Assembly (NCBI GenBank): GCA_016711925.1
Contig: JADJSA010000006.1
Location: 62,001 to 126,000 of the forward strand
Reading direction: 5' to 3'
Source of the DNA: Candidatus Methylophosphatis haderslevensis
GTDB lineage: Bacteria; Pseudomonadota; Gammaproteobacteria; Burkholderiales; Rhodocyclaceae
Length of the DNA: 64,000 bases
Shown: positions 7,870 through 15,377 of the stretch, piece after piece
Position numbering within the stretch: position 1 is the first letter of the stretch
How the letters are laid out: every line of letters starts with the position of its first letter
Made by a program: the position numbers and the translations under genes
The notes under the pieces: generated by a model
What the model saw: only the letters and a program-made list of their open reading frames with translations
The model's database searches: none
Told to the model about the DNA's origin: nothing

Positions 7870-8334
7870 ACCCGGGCTTTCGGTTACGAATTGATCTAGT
7901 AGCTGAGTCGCGTTCTCCATGTCAGCATCGCAAATTGATTCTGAGGAGATGGCCAACTTCAGGTAATGAATCGCCTCGTCTGTACCCGCCCCGGAACCAG
8001 CGAGCAGTTTCCCTGCTTCGTAGAAGGCACCGCCATCGCCAAGCCTTCCGGCTTTGAGAAACCAACTCAGCGCCTTACGTGTCTTGCCTCTTGTTCGAAG
8101 GACTACTCCAATGTTGTTGGCCGCGGCCGCGCATTCTAGGCGTGCGGATTTTTGGAGCCACCGCATTTCCTTTTGCCGATTTCGGCGGACTCCGAGCCCC
8201 ACGCTGTAGAAGTGAGCCAAATCTAGCTGTGCAGAAGGATCTCCGCGCTTCGCCGCTCTCAGAAAGAGCCGGAACGCGGGCCGCAAGCGCCCCTGTTCCC
8301 AGTAACTACACGCTAAATCGAATTCGTCGCTCAT
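7849..8334 (-). CDS. Sel1-like repeat protein, candidate immunity protein for RHS tail 1
   Basis: About 161 residues made of TPR-like Sel1 repeats (AAKRGDPSAQLDLAHFYSVG, later AGRLGDGGAFYEAGKLLAGS). Such solenoids bind proteins, and Sel1-repeat proteins serve as immunity partners of several type VI or RHS effectors. ATG 8334 overlaps the stop of the upstream RHS tail by 4 nt (ATGA), so expression is coupled; GTG 8343 is an alternative start. The natural C-terminus is missing: the final RTRRVQ is encoded by the 84-bp element. The protein may still work because solenoids tolerate end loss. Function is inferred from context. Confidence 0.65.
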   Translation of the reverse strand: MSDEFDLACSYWEQGRLRPAFRLFLRAAKRGDPSAQLDLAHFYSVGLGVRRNRQKEMRWLQKSARLECAAAANNIGVVLRTRGKTRKALSWFLKAGRLGDGGAFYEAGKLLAGSGAGTDEAIHYLKLAISSESICDADMENATQLLDQFVTESPGRTRRVQ

Positions 8335-8747
8335 TGCTGGCACAAGTCACCACACTTGCAGGGGTCGCTACACTGGCCGATGTTGCCGGGGACAAGCAGC
8401 AGGAGTACCCCGACGCCCATTCGTATGCACATTTGGGGCGTGCTGAACCCGCCTTGAAACGGCTTGTTCGGGTGTTTCTTGTTCCACCACTCCTCAAAAC
8501 CAGGGGGAGGCTTCTTTGAAACTTCCTTGCCGGTCTGGTTATCTTTATCAAGAACACTGCCTGGTTTATTTGGATCTGGCCTGAGCTTTTTAAACGGACT
8601 GTTCGTTCCCGATGCGCTCCCGGTTTGACCACGCTCGCCTCTCGGGCTTAAGCCGTCGTCGTCGAAGAGACTTACCGGATTCCCATTGACATAGCTGTAA
8701 ATAGTTTGCCCCGACGCCCCTCCATCGTAGCCGAAGGCATTTTCGCT
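8331..8747 (-). pseudogene. Orphan RHS C-terminal tail 1 (toxin tip without core)
   Basis: The frame reads SENAFGYDGGASGQ then IYSYVNGNPVSLFDDDGL, the terminal RHS core signature (Y-YV-NP-DP-GL type) that marks the boundary to a variable toxin. The tail after DGL is about 105 residues: a basic, Pro-rich linker, EEWWNKKHPNKPF, a hydrophobic stretch (GVGVLLLLVPG) and a Cys-rich end (QCSDPCKCGDLCQQ). No upstream RHS shell is present, so by itself it is a displaced tip that would need recombination into a full RHS gene. It is followed by the Sel1 gene with ATGA overlap. The toxin activity is unknown. Confidence 0.7.
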
Positions 8748-8957
8748 AGACGCAGTGCGGGCTTGCGGGCAGGAAACGAAGACGGCTCTCCCTGGGTTCG
8801 AAGTTTTTGCGTAGACGCGAGTTTCGCCGATCGCGCGCAGGCGATGCAAGCCGGATTTTCTGCTTGGCGGCTAAAGGGGAGAAGACGGTGGGCCGGCGCC
8901 GCTTGCCTCAGCGCCGCGGCGTGTCCGGTGCAAGGGAGGCGTGCACCTGAGGGCCAG
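8688..8957. repeat. Duplicated 270-bp block, copy A
   Basis: Nearly identical to 12541-12808: a handful of substitutions and two 1-nt indels (T5 versus T4 at 8803-8807, and one base near 8880). On the minus strand its end encodes the RHS signature SENAFGYDG...IYSY and the remaining 200 bp is not an open frame. It can act as homology for recombining toxin tails. The 84-bp element copy 3 begins exactly at its left-to-right end. Confidence 0.9.
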
Positions 8958-9038
8958 CCCGCGTAGGGCGCAATCGATATTGCGCCGAATGAAATTGCTC
9001 GGTGCAATGCGCTGCGCTTATTGCACCCTACGGGTCCT
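8955..9038. repeat. 84-bp palindromic element, copy 3
   Basis: Same sequence as copy 2. Inserted between duplicated block A and the truncated PIN gene: the element ends at 9038 and the remaining PIN coding sequence starts at 9040. Third case where the ACGGGTCCT end abuts a broken gene. Confidence 0.9.
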
Positions 9039-9039
9039 G

Positions 9040-9339
9040 ATGGCGGAGTTGCTCGATGTGGTGTCGCGCGAGAAGTTCGCCAAGCGACTGGCGGCCGCCG
9101 GTTTGACGCCGCTCGGCATCGTCGGCGAGATTCGGCGTCTGGCCGTGATGTCGGCTCCGCTTAGCGTGCCGCGCGTCGTCGCCAACGATGCCGATGACGA
9201 TCATGTGCTTGCCTGTGCCCTGACTGCCCAAGCCGATCTCATCGTCTCCGGCGACAAGCATCTGCTCGGCCTCGGCGACAATTACCAGGGCATCGCCATC
9301 GTCACGCCCGCTCAGGCCGTGCAACTCATCGGCAGATAA
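9040..9339 (+). pseudogene. 5'-truncated PIN-domain (VapC-like) toxin gene
   Basis: 99 codons from ATG 9040. The text AELLDVVSREKFAKRL, VPRVVANDADDDHVLACALT and ADLIVSGDKHLLGL is typical of the PIN-family toxin component, an Mg-dependent RNase. The C-terminal acidic cluster and SGDKHLL are present, but the N-terminal beta strand with the first catalytic Asp (usually about 40 residues upstream) is missing, cut by the 84-bp element. No antitoxin gene is adjacent. Presumably inactive. Confidence 0.75.
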
Positions 9340-9341
9340 AC

Positions 9342-9369
9342 GAAGGGCCGCAAAGCGGCCTTTCTTTCT
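9342..9369. terminator. Rho-independent terminator
   Basis: AAGGGCCGC-AAA-GCGGCCTTTCTTT: a GGCCGC/GCGGCC stem with a 3-nt loop and a T-rich tail, just after the stop of the PIN remnant. Confidence 0.75.
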
Positions 9370-9456
9370 CTTCTTGGCAGCCAGCCGCCAAAGACGGATG
9401 GGAGGCGGATTTGCGGACTATTCCAAAATAATTCAACCCTGGCCCCTTTCTTACAT

Positions 9457-9692
9457 TCACCCCTTTATCCGATCTTCCTCGACACGAATCGCAATCAAGT
9501 ATGCTAAATAGAAAGCAAAGAGTATTGCCATAAGCGCAAGCGGCACGAACAAGTAGAGATCTTTGGGAAACCAAGAGAATGGTATAAAAAATGCGATGAA
9601 GCTGGCCAAGAGCAGATAGGTCACTACTCCTCGCGTCTTTAGTCGTGCCCCACACTGGCGGCAGGAGTAGATCCCTTTGTGGCTGGCCAACA
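9457..9692 (-). pseudogene. 3' part of zinc-ribbon membrane protein gene split by IS66 (candidate immunity gene 2)
   Basis: Encodes ASHKGIYSCRQCGARLK, two hydrophobic segments (VVTYLLLASFIAFFIPF and LFVPLALMAILFAFYLAYLI) and a charged end. Removing the IS66 element and one 8-bp duplicate joins this in frame to 12169-12241, giving an N-terminal CPKCG that pairs with CRQCG as a four-Cys zinc ribbon; the intact product would be about 100 residues with two transmembrane helices. Its 5' end overlaps RHS tail 2 by ATGA, so it is the candidate immunity gene of that tail. A GTG/ATG-started fragment (ATG 9723, inside the IS left end) could still be translated but lacks the first CxxC. Confidence 0.75.
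9685..9692. repeat. IS66 target-site duplication, left copy (GGCCAACA)
   Basis: The 8 bp immediately left of the element are GGCCAACA; the same 8 bp follow its right end at 12161-12168. Eight bp is the standard duplication length for IS66-family elements. Confidence 0.92.
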
Positions 9693-9769
9693 GTAAGCGT
9701 CCACCGCGACCACCTGTACTCATCGGTTGAACTCGTGCGATGTTGTCGCCTGTTTTTGAGGCGCGACGA

Positions 9770-10072
9770 ATGGCGAAGAGACACGGACCGGCTTACTGGC
9801 GAGAGCACATTCAAAACTGGGTTCGAAGTGATCTGACGCAGCGCGAATACTGCGCGAACAACGGACTGAGCGAGCGAGCGTTCCATCGCTGGCGCAGTCG
9901 GGAGAAGCAGACCATCGCGGCGGCAAAGTCATCGCTGACCCTGGTGCCGGTGAGCGTGGGCAAGGCGGAAACAGGTAGCGTCGTGCGCCTGCGCAGTCCG
10001 GATGGTTGGGAAATTGAGTTGCCGGGTAGCAGTGTCCCGTTGCTGGTCGAGTTCTTGAAACAACTGTCATGA
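9770..10072 (+). CDS. tnpA: IS66 accessory protein TnpA
   Basis: 100 residues from ATG 9770, reading MAKRHGPAYWREHIQNWVRS and CANNGLSERAFHRWRSREK: a helix-turn-helix protein typical of IS66 orf1. An in-frame ATG-like start at 9740 lies nearer the IS end, but MAKRHG matches the usual IS66 orf1 beginning. Appears intact. Its end overlaps tnpB by 4 nt (ATGA). Confidence 0.85.
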   Translation: MAKRHGPAYWREHIQNWVRSDLTQREYCANNGLSERAFHRWRSREKQTIAAAKSSLTLVPVSVGKAETGSVVRLRSPDGWEIELPGSSVPLLVEFLKQLS

Positions 10073-10409
10073 TCCCGAGCCCGCACCAGGTCTGGCTGGT
10101 TGTCGAACCGATTGACATGCGCGCCGGCATCGACGGACTGTCGCAGCGCATACAGAACACGCTGGGACGCTCGCCCTGCGATGGCAGTGCCTATGCCTTT
10201 CGCAACCGGCGTCTGAATCGGCTCAAGCTTCTGGTGTGGGATGGCACCGGCGTGTGGCTGTGTCATCGGCGCCTGCATCGGGGCACTTCATCTGGCCGCG
10301 TGCCGACACCGCGGTCTTTACCCTCAGCGCTGCGCAGTGGCAATGGCTCGTCAGCGGGGTCGATTGGCAGCGACTCGAAGCGCCAGCGCCGGCGCACTGG
10401 CGGGTCTGA
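10069..10409 (+). pseudogene. tnpB: IS66 TnpB, frameshifted
   Basis: Starts MIPSPHQVWLVVEPIDMRAG, the IS66 orf2 hallmark, and continues to RLHRG. The expected HFIWPRADTAVFTLS then appears one frame away from 10284, ending HWRV at TGA 10407-10409. A 1-nt deletion around 10280 explains this. Members of this family are about 115 residues; both halves are otherwise complete. Confidence 0.85.
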
Positions 10410-10506
10410 ACCGGGCCACGAAGACCTGCAAGAAGAATCTCGGCAAATATCGCTGAAAGGCCCTGTGCATGCGGCTCTTCGGCCTGTTGCAGAGTATAAT
10501 ATCGGC

Positions 10507-12124
10507 ATGAATTTGGACGCTGAACTGGCCCGCCTGAATGCCACGCCCGCACTGCCGGATTGGGTACTCGGCACCGTTCAGAAGCTCATCGACCAGGCAC
10601 AAGAAGAAGAAGCCGAAGCGCTTCGGCTGAGCGAACAAATCACCCGCCGCGACAGCGAGCTTCACGCCGCCAGGATCAAGATCCAGGCCCTCACGCTGGG
10701 CTCGCGCACCTGCGCCGGATGCGCTTTGGCGCGCGCAGCGAAGCCTTCTCGGCCGAAGCAGGCGATCTGTTCCAGGAGACGCTGGCCAGCGATATCGCCG
10801 CCGCCCAGGCCGAACTGGCCAGGAAACAGGCCGAGGCCGCAGCGACCAGCGAGCCGCAGGTGCCCCGCACGCCTCGCCTGCGCGCCGGTCGTCAGCCGCT
10901 GCCAGATCATCTGCCGCGCATCGAGCACCGGCATGAACCGATCTCCTGCACCTGTGGGCAGTGCGGTACGGCGCTGGTCAAGATCGGCGAGGACATCAGC
11001 GAACAGTTGGACGTCGAGCCGGCCCGTTTCTTCGTGCATCGGCACATCCGCCCGCAGTACGCCTGCCGTGCATGCGAGACGGTGTCAGCCGCACCGATTG
11101 CGCCGGCCGTGATCGACGCGGGCATGGCGGCCACGGGGCTGCTGAGCTGGGTGGCCATCAGCAAGTTTCTCGATCACCTGCCGCTGTACCGGCTGGAGCA
11201 GATTGCGGCCCGCGATGGAGTCAGCCTCTCGCGTACCACGATGGCCGAATGGGTGGGACGCATCGGCGTGGCCCTGCAGCCGCTGGTCGATCGGCTGGCG
11301 GTGATGCTGCTCAAAGGCCGCGTGCTGCATGCCGATGAAACACCGGTCAAGCAACTGGACCCGGGTCGAGGCAAGACCAAGCGCGCCTATCTGTGGGCGT
11401 ACCGGAGCAACGTGCTGGAGACGGGTCCGCCGATCGTGGTGTTCGATTACCAACCCAGTCGCGCCGGCGCCCATGCCCAAGCGTTTCTCTCCGGGCTGGC
11501 AAGGCCATCTGATGGTCGATGACTACGCTGGCTACAAGGCCTTGTTTGCCGACGGGCTGACCGAGCTTGGCTGTATGGCCCATGCGCGCAGGAAGTTCTT
11601 CGATCTGAATGCCGCCGAGCCCAATGCCATTGCGCAGGAGGCGTTGCGTCGGATCGGCGCCTTGTATGCCATCGAGGCGCAAGGCCGCGACATGGATGGC
11701 GTGGCACGCACGCATCTGCGCCAGGACCAAGCGCAGCCGCAACTCCAAGCCATGCACGATTGGTTGCTGCGAACGCGGGTGAATGTGGCCAATGGCGGGG
11801 GGCACGGCGAAGGCGATCGACTACAGTCTGAAGCGCTGGCCAGCCTTGAGCCGGTATGCCAGCGACGGAAGCCTGCCGATCGACAACAATCCGGTGGAGA
11901 ACGCCATCAGGCCGATCGCTATCGGCAAAAAGAACTGGCTCTTCACCGGATCCGAGCGCGCTGGAAAGCGGGCTGCAGCCATTCAGAGCCTGCTCTACAC
12001 TGCAAAGCTCAACGGGCTCGACCCGGCAGCCTGGTTGCGCGAGACCCTGGAAAAACTGCCCACCTGCCCGAACAGCCGAATCGATTCGCTGCTGCCGTTG
12101 CGCACCCCAGCCCTACAGCACTGA
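10507..12124 (+). pseudogene. tnpC: IS66 transposase TnpC, three frameshifts
   Basis: DDE transposase. The frame begins MNLDAELARLNATPALPDWV, shifts near 10702 (LTL to LAHLRRMRFGARSE), again near 11505 (FLSGL to QGHLMVDDYAGYKA) and near 11800 (NVANGG to AKAIDYSLKRW), ending PALQH at 12124. DDE landmarks are all present across the frames: HADETPV, VDDYAGY and NNPVENAIRP, plus a zinc-binding CTCGQCG segment. Reconstructed length is about 530 residues, as usual for the family. Not expressible as one protein. Confidence 0.9.
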
Positions 12125-12160
12125 TCGCCGCACATCAAGGTGGGCGCGTTGCGCGCTTAC

Positions 12161-12241
12161 GGCCAACAGCCAAATTCCCGGCAACGGGGCACCACATTTC
12201 GGACATACCTTTCGCTTCATTTGCAGCACGATCTCTCGCAT
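12161..12241 (-). pseudogene. 5' part of the IS66-split zinc-ribbon membrane protein gene
   Basis: From ATG 12220 (overlapping the TGA of RHS tail 2 as ATGA) it reads MKRKVCPKCGAPLPGIW and then meets the IS66 target site at 12168. An earlier in-frame ATG exists at 12241 (MREIVLQMKRK). Joined to 9457-9684 it restores a continuous frame with CPKCG...CRQCG and two membrane segments. See the 3' part. Confidence 0.75.
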
Positions 12242-12600
12242 ACGATCGCCTTAACCAGGAAGCAGCCCACTCCGACGGCCGTCGCAGCCAGGCCGTTCTT
12301 TGTCGTTAGCCCTGTCCCCACAGCTGCGCCGGTGCAAATCAGCTGCCACTTAAATTGGCAATTTGTTGCGCAGCGGTCTTCTGAGCTTGGGTTTACTATT
12401 CCAGCGGCACACTCAGCCGTAACGCATCTCTCAGGATCTACTCGATCGTCCGGCACGCACGCCCCCGGATTGCCATCCATGGGCTTGAAACCACGCCTGC
12501 ACAAACCATCGGAATCGGTAAAGCTAATCGGGTTGCTCCCGACATAGCTGTAAATAGTTTGCCCCGACGCCCCTCCATCGTAGCCGAAGGCATTTTCGCT
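12217..12600 (-). pseudogene. Orphan RHS C-terminal tail 2 (toxin tip without core)
   Basis: The frame reads SENAFGYDGGASGQ, IYSYVGSNPISFTDSDGL and then a tail of about 94 residues unrelated to tail 1. The tail has 11 or so Cys (e.g. PERCVTAECAAG, EDRCATNC), a hydrophobic region (LICTGAAVGTG, then GLAATAVGVGCFLVKAIVC) and ends CERSCCK. The DGL boundary is the standard switch point between RHS core and toxin. The upstream frame is not an RHS core, so the tail is orphan. The stop overlaps the split zinc-ribbon gene by ATGA. A hydrophobic, Cys-rich tip plus a membrane immunity partner hints at a membrane target (inference). Confidence 0.7.
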
Positions 12601-12808
12601 AGACGCAGTGCGGGCTTGCGGGCAGGAAACGAAGACGGCTCTCCCTGGGTTCGAAGTTTTGCGTGGACGCGAGTTTCGCCGATCGCGCGCAGGCGATGCA
12701 AGCCGGATTTTCTGCTTGGCGGTTAAAGGGGGAAGACGGTGGGCCGGCGCCGCTTGCCTCAGCGCCGCGGCGTCTCCGGTGCAAGGGAGGCGTGCACCCG
12801 AGGGCCAG
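12541..12808. repeat. Duplicated 270-bp block, copy B
   Basis: Second copy of the block at 8688-8957. It starts at GACATAGCTG and ends GAGGGCCAG, and the left part encodes the RHS end signature on the minus strand. Beyond its right end the sequence becomes the recombinase remnant, whereas copy A is followed by the 84-bp element. Confidence 0.9.
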
Positions 12809-13076
12809 CGCCGTCGTCCTCGTCGTCATGCGCCAGGGCATCCAGAAGCCCCGCCGTCGCCGTTGCGCCGGCATCCATGAGGCCCGGGCCTGGCTCGCCG
12901 GTGCGCCGCCGCAAGCGGCTCGGATGGGTGGCTTTGTGGACGGCGATCAGCTTGTCGATGGAGACGTGCGTGTATATCTCCGTCGTCTGCAAGTTCGCAT
13001 GCCCCAGCATCTCCTGGATGAACCGGATATCGGCCCCGCCTTCGAGCATGTGGGTCGCGCAGGCGAGCGCGACAAC
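12759..13076 (-). pseudogene. Tyrosine recombinase/integrase C-terminal remnant
   Basis: Reads CATHMLEGGADIRFIQEMLG, HANLQTTEIYTHVSIDKLIA and HKATHP: the final catalytic part of a XerC/D-like phage-type integrase, including the GH motif and the active-site Tyr in EIYTHV. The Arg-His-x-x-Arg region upstream is gone (break near 13074). The C-terminal residues run into duplicated block B. Not functional, but it shows that an integrase once bordered this RHS array. Confidence 0.8.
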
Positions 13077-13819
13077 GGGCCACGTTCAAATTTACTTGTG
13101 GATAGGGATCGATATAGGTGGGTCAGGTCTTGTTTGACCCATCAACCGCGTGAGACTTCGAGGACTACCGATGCTCCACGTGATGTTCTGGCCTCGGGCT
13201 ACGAATGTTTTCGGGGATTGCCGGTTCGCTGCATCGCGAGACCTGACGCGGTTTTCCGGGCGAGAGCCCGTATGAACAGGCGCTGCCCGGGCAGCCACTG
13301 CCAGTCGCGCTATGGAGGACGCTTTCCGGGGAGACGGGCCGGCGCGTCATCCGATGCGCCCGCAATGGCGCAGGTTCTGCCGCGCTTGCGGACCGGCCGG
13401 TGCGATGCCGGTTGATTTGCCGGCGTGTCCACTATGGCGAAGTTGTTGCTAGACTTTGTCATGGCTCGCCACTTTCACGCAAAGCTTGTGCGCCGCACCG
13501 GTTGTTCGGCTCTGCGCGTACCACGCGGTTAGCCCACGCCGCGGCGGCGGCCGGGCGCCTCGCGCCGAATCGTTCTGTCGGTGCGGTACGAGGGATCGAG
13601 GCGTCAATCCAGCCTGCAATGGAAATCGCGATGTGGAGACCGATTTTCGCGAGGCCTGCAGCACTTGCAGCCAGCGCTGCGATTTTGGCGATCTGGCGCG
13701 TCCGCGCGTGCTGCCGCAGCGGCAACCCGGCGGGCGATCGCTGATTTGCCCGGCTGCGGCCAGCGAGGGTTTGTCGGCGCAATGCGTGACTGCCGACGCC
13801 CTTTTTCAACGGAGAAACC
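13077..13819. other. Gene-free stretch right of the accessory region
   Basis: About 740 bp without a convincing gene. It holds a small inverted repeat GGGTCA...TGACCC (13117-13140) and, near 13265-13295, a fragment with the motif TATGAACAGGCGCTGCCCGG resembling one arm of the dispersed palindrome family. Reading frames present lack RBS and family signal. Confidence 0.45.
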
Positions 13820-14938
13820 ATGAACAAGTTGCTGACGACCCTTGCTGCAGCGTTTGCCGTGAGCGGCGCCTGCCCGGCCGGACAGGAGCTGGCGGGCACA
13901 TCGTGGCAGTTGCGCGCCATCCAGTCGATGGACGACGCGCAGGGCACCACCCGGGTGAATGACCCGGCCCATTTCACGCTGGAATTCGGGCGCGACGGCC
14001 GCGCCGCGCTGCGCCTTGACTGCAATCGCGGCGCGGGCGATTACCGTGCCGTGCCGGCCGGCGACGGGTCGTCCGGCACGCTCACTTTCGGGCCGATTGC
14101 CGCGACGCGCGCGCTGTGCCCGCCGCCGCATCTTGACGAGCGCATCGCGCGCGACATGGCGCAGGTACGTTCCTACCTGCTCAAGGATGGCAGGCTCTAC
14201 CTTTCGCTGCTGGCCGATGGCGGCATCTACGAGTGGGCGCCGTTGCGCGCCGCTGCGGATGCCGCCGACAAGGATCGCCTGGTGAAGCCGGTGCGGTTCG
14301 GCACAGGCAGGAGTTCGACGGTGATCCGCGAGCGCATCGTCGGCCGCCAGACGATCGACTACCAGTTGCAGGCCGGCGCCGGCCAGCGCATGACGGTGAG
14401 CCTCAAGGGCCGCAACGGCGCCAACTATTTCAACCTGCTGCCGCCGGACTCGTCCGACGCCGCGATGGCGATCGGCGAGCAGATCGGCAATCGCTATGAC
14501 GGGGTGTTGTCGGATGACGGCCTCTACACGATCCGGGTATTCCTGATGCGGTCGGCGGGCCGGCGCAACGAGAGCAGCGAGTTCACGCTGTCGATCGGCA
14601 TCACCGGCGCGCCGCTTGAACCGGTGCCGGCCAGGGTCGATGCCGTGCTGCCCGGCACCCGCTATCACGCCAGGGCAACGACGAAATGCGAGCCGCTGTA
14701 CTCCAAGGCACGCGAGTGCGAGGCGCTGGTCGTGCGCCGCGGCGTCGACGGCACGGCGACCGTGGAACTGCGCTGGGATGCCGACCGCAAGCGGCGCATC
14801 CTGTTCGTCAAGGGCGAGCCGACAGCCGCGGACTCGGCGCAGCGGCTGACATTCAGGCGCAACGAACGCGGCTGGCGCGTGAGCTTCGACGGCGAGGAGC
14901 ACTTCGACATCCCCGAAGCGCTGGTATACGGCGGATAG
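13820..14938 (+). CDS. META/HslJ-domain secreted protein
   Basis: 372 residues with a short signal peptide (MNKLLTTLAAAFAVSGAC). Residues 25-140 match the META/HslJ heat-shock domain pattern: LAGTSWQLRAIQSMD, FTLEFGRDGRAALRLDCNRG and a downstream LTFGPIAATRALCPP with paired Cys. The C-terminal two thirds is a beta-rich region of unknown type (inhibitor- or lipocalin-like is possible). It probably works in the periplasm or outer membrane. GGAGAAA 8 bp before ATG 13820 is a good RBS. Single gene, no operon partner seen. Confidence 0.7.
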   Translation: MNKLLTTLAAAFAVSGACPAGQELAGTSWQLRAIQSMDDAQGTTRVNDPAHFTLEFGRDGRAALRLDCNRGAGDYRAVPAGDGSSGTLTFGPIAATRALCPPPHLDERIARDMAQVRSYLLKDGRLYLSLLADGGIYEWAPLRAAADAADKDRLVKPVRFGTGRSSTVIRERIVGRQTIDYQLQAGAGQRMTVSLKGRNGANYFNLLPPDSSDAAMAIGEQIGNRYDGVLSDDGLYTIRVFLMRSAGRRNESSEFTLSIGITGAPLEPVPARVDAVLPGTRYHARATTKCEPLYSKARECEALVVRRGVDGTATVELRWDADRKRRILFVKGEPTAADSAQRLTFRRNERGWRVSFDGEEHFDIPEALVYGG

Positions 14939-15377
14939 GGAATCGGCGCCCGCGCCACACGGGCCGATACGACTGACCCAGGATGGATCGCGCGCGGCTG
15001 CGTGCGCCTCGCCTGTTCTGCTCGTCGGGCTCGAGCAGAACGGCGCGCGCACGTCGCCGTCACGGGGCCTCAGGCGGTGCCGATGCAGGACCGATCCGCG
15101 GCGCGATGGCTGCAAGCCCCGCCGGCCGGGCATTCGAGGCGTGCATGCCCCAGGAGCCGCATAGCCAGGCGGTTGCAGCTTGATATGCCTGAAGATCGCC
15201 TATCCATGCGGACCACAGCCCGCCATGCGGCGGGGAAGCGCCGCCAATATCGATGCGTGGCCGACGACCCGCCGGGGCGGTACGGCGCGGCTCGCCCGAA
15301 CACGCGGCGAGCCTGCGGGCGCAGACCGCCATCGTATCCGGATCGACCTCGACGGCGTTCCTCGGCAAACAACCGGG
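14939..15377. other. Intergenic region with palindromic repeat
   Basis: Between the META gene and the convergent membrane-protein gene. Contains repeat copy R2 (15157-15211). Nothing else recognised. Confidence 0.5.
15157..15211. repeat. Dispersed palindromic repeat, copy R2
   Basis: Left arm CCGCATAGCCAGGCG (15157-15171) and right arm CGCCTATCCATGCGG (15197-15211), 25-nt loop containing GAAGAT before the right arm as in R1 (GAAGATCGCCT). Three mismatches between arms. Confidence 0.8.

Larger units (their letters stand above)
9693..12160 (+). mobile_element. IS66-family insertion sequence (2468 bp), decayed
   Basis: Ends defined by inverted repeats starting GTAAGCG (9693) and ending CGCTTAC (12160); about 18 of the first 23 bp match between the ends, including CGCG and CCACCT blocks. 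It holds the three IS66 genes in order, tnpA, tnpB and tnpC, and has an 8-bp target duplication. tnpB has one frameshift and tnpC three, so the element cannot move by itself. Either the insertion is old or the frameshifts are read errors; the unmutated target duplication favours a fairly recent insertion. Confidence 0.92.

Noticed and set aside
8748..8957. Coding continuation of RHS core in the duplicated block
   Set aside because: Stop codons occur in the RHS frame upstream (near 8871), and the frame differs between the two copies because of 1-nt indels, so only the final signature is coding.
13117..13140. GGGTCA...TGACCC inverted repeat as a possible operator
   Set aside because: Too short and in gene-free rearranged DNA with no adjacent gene to regulate.
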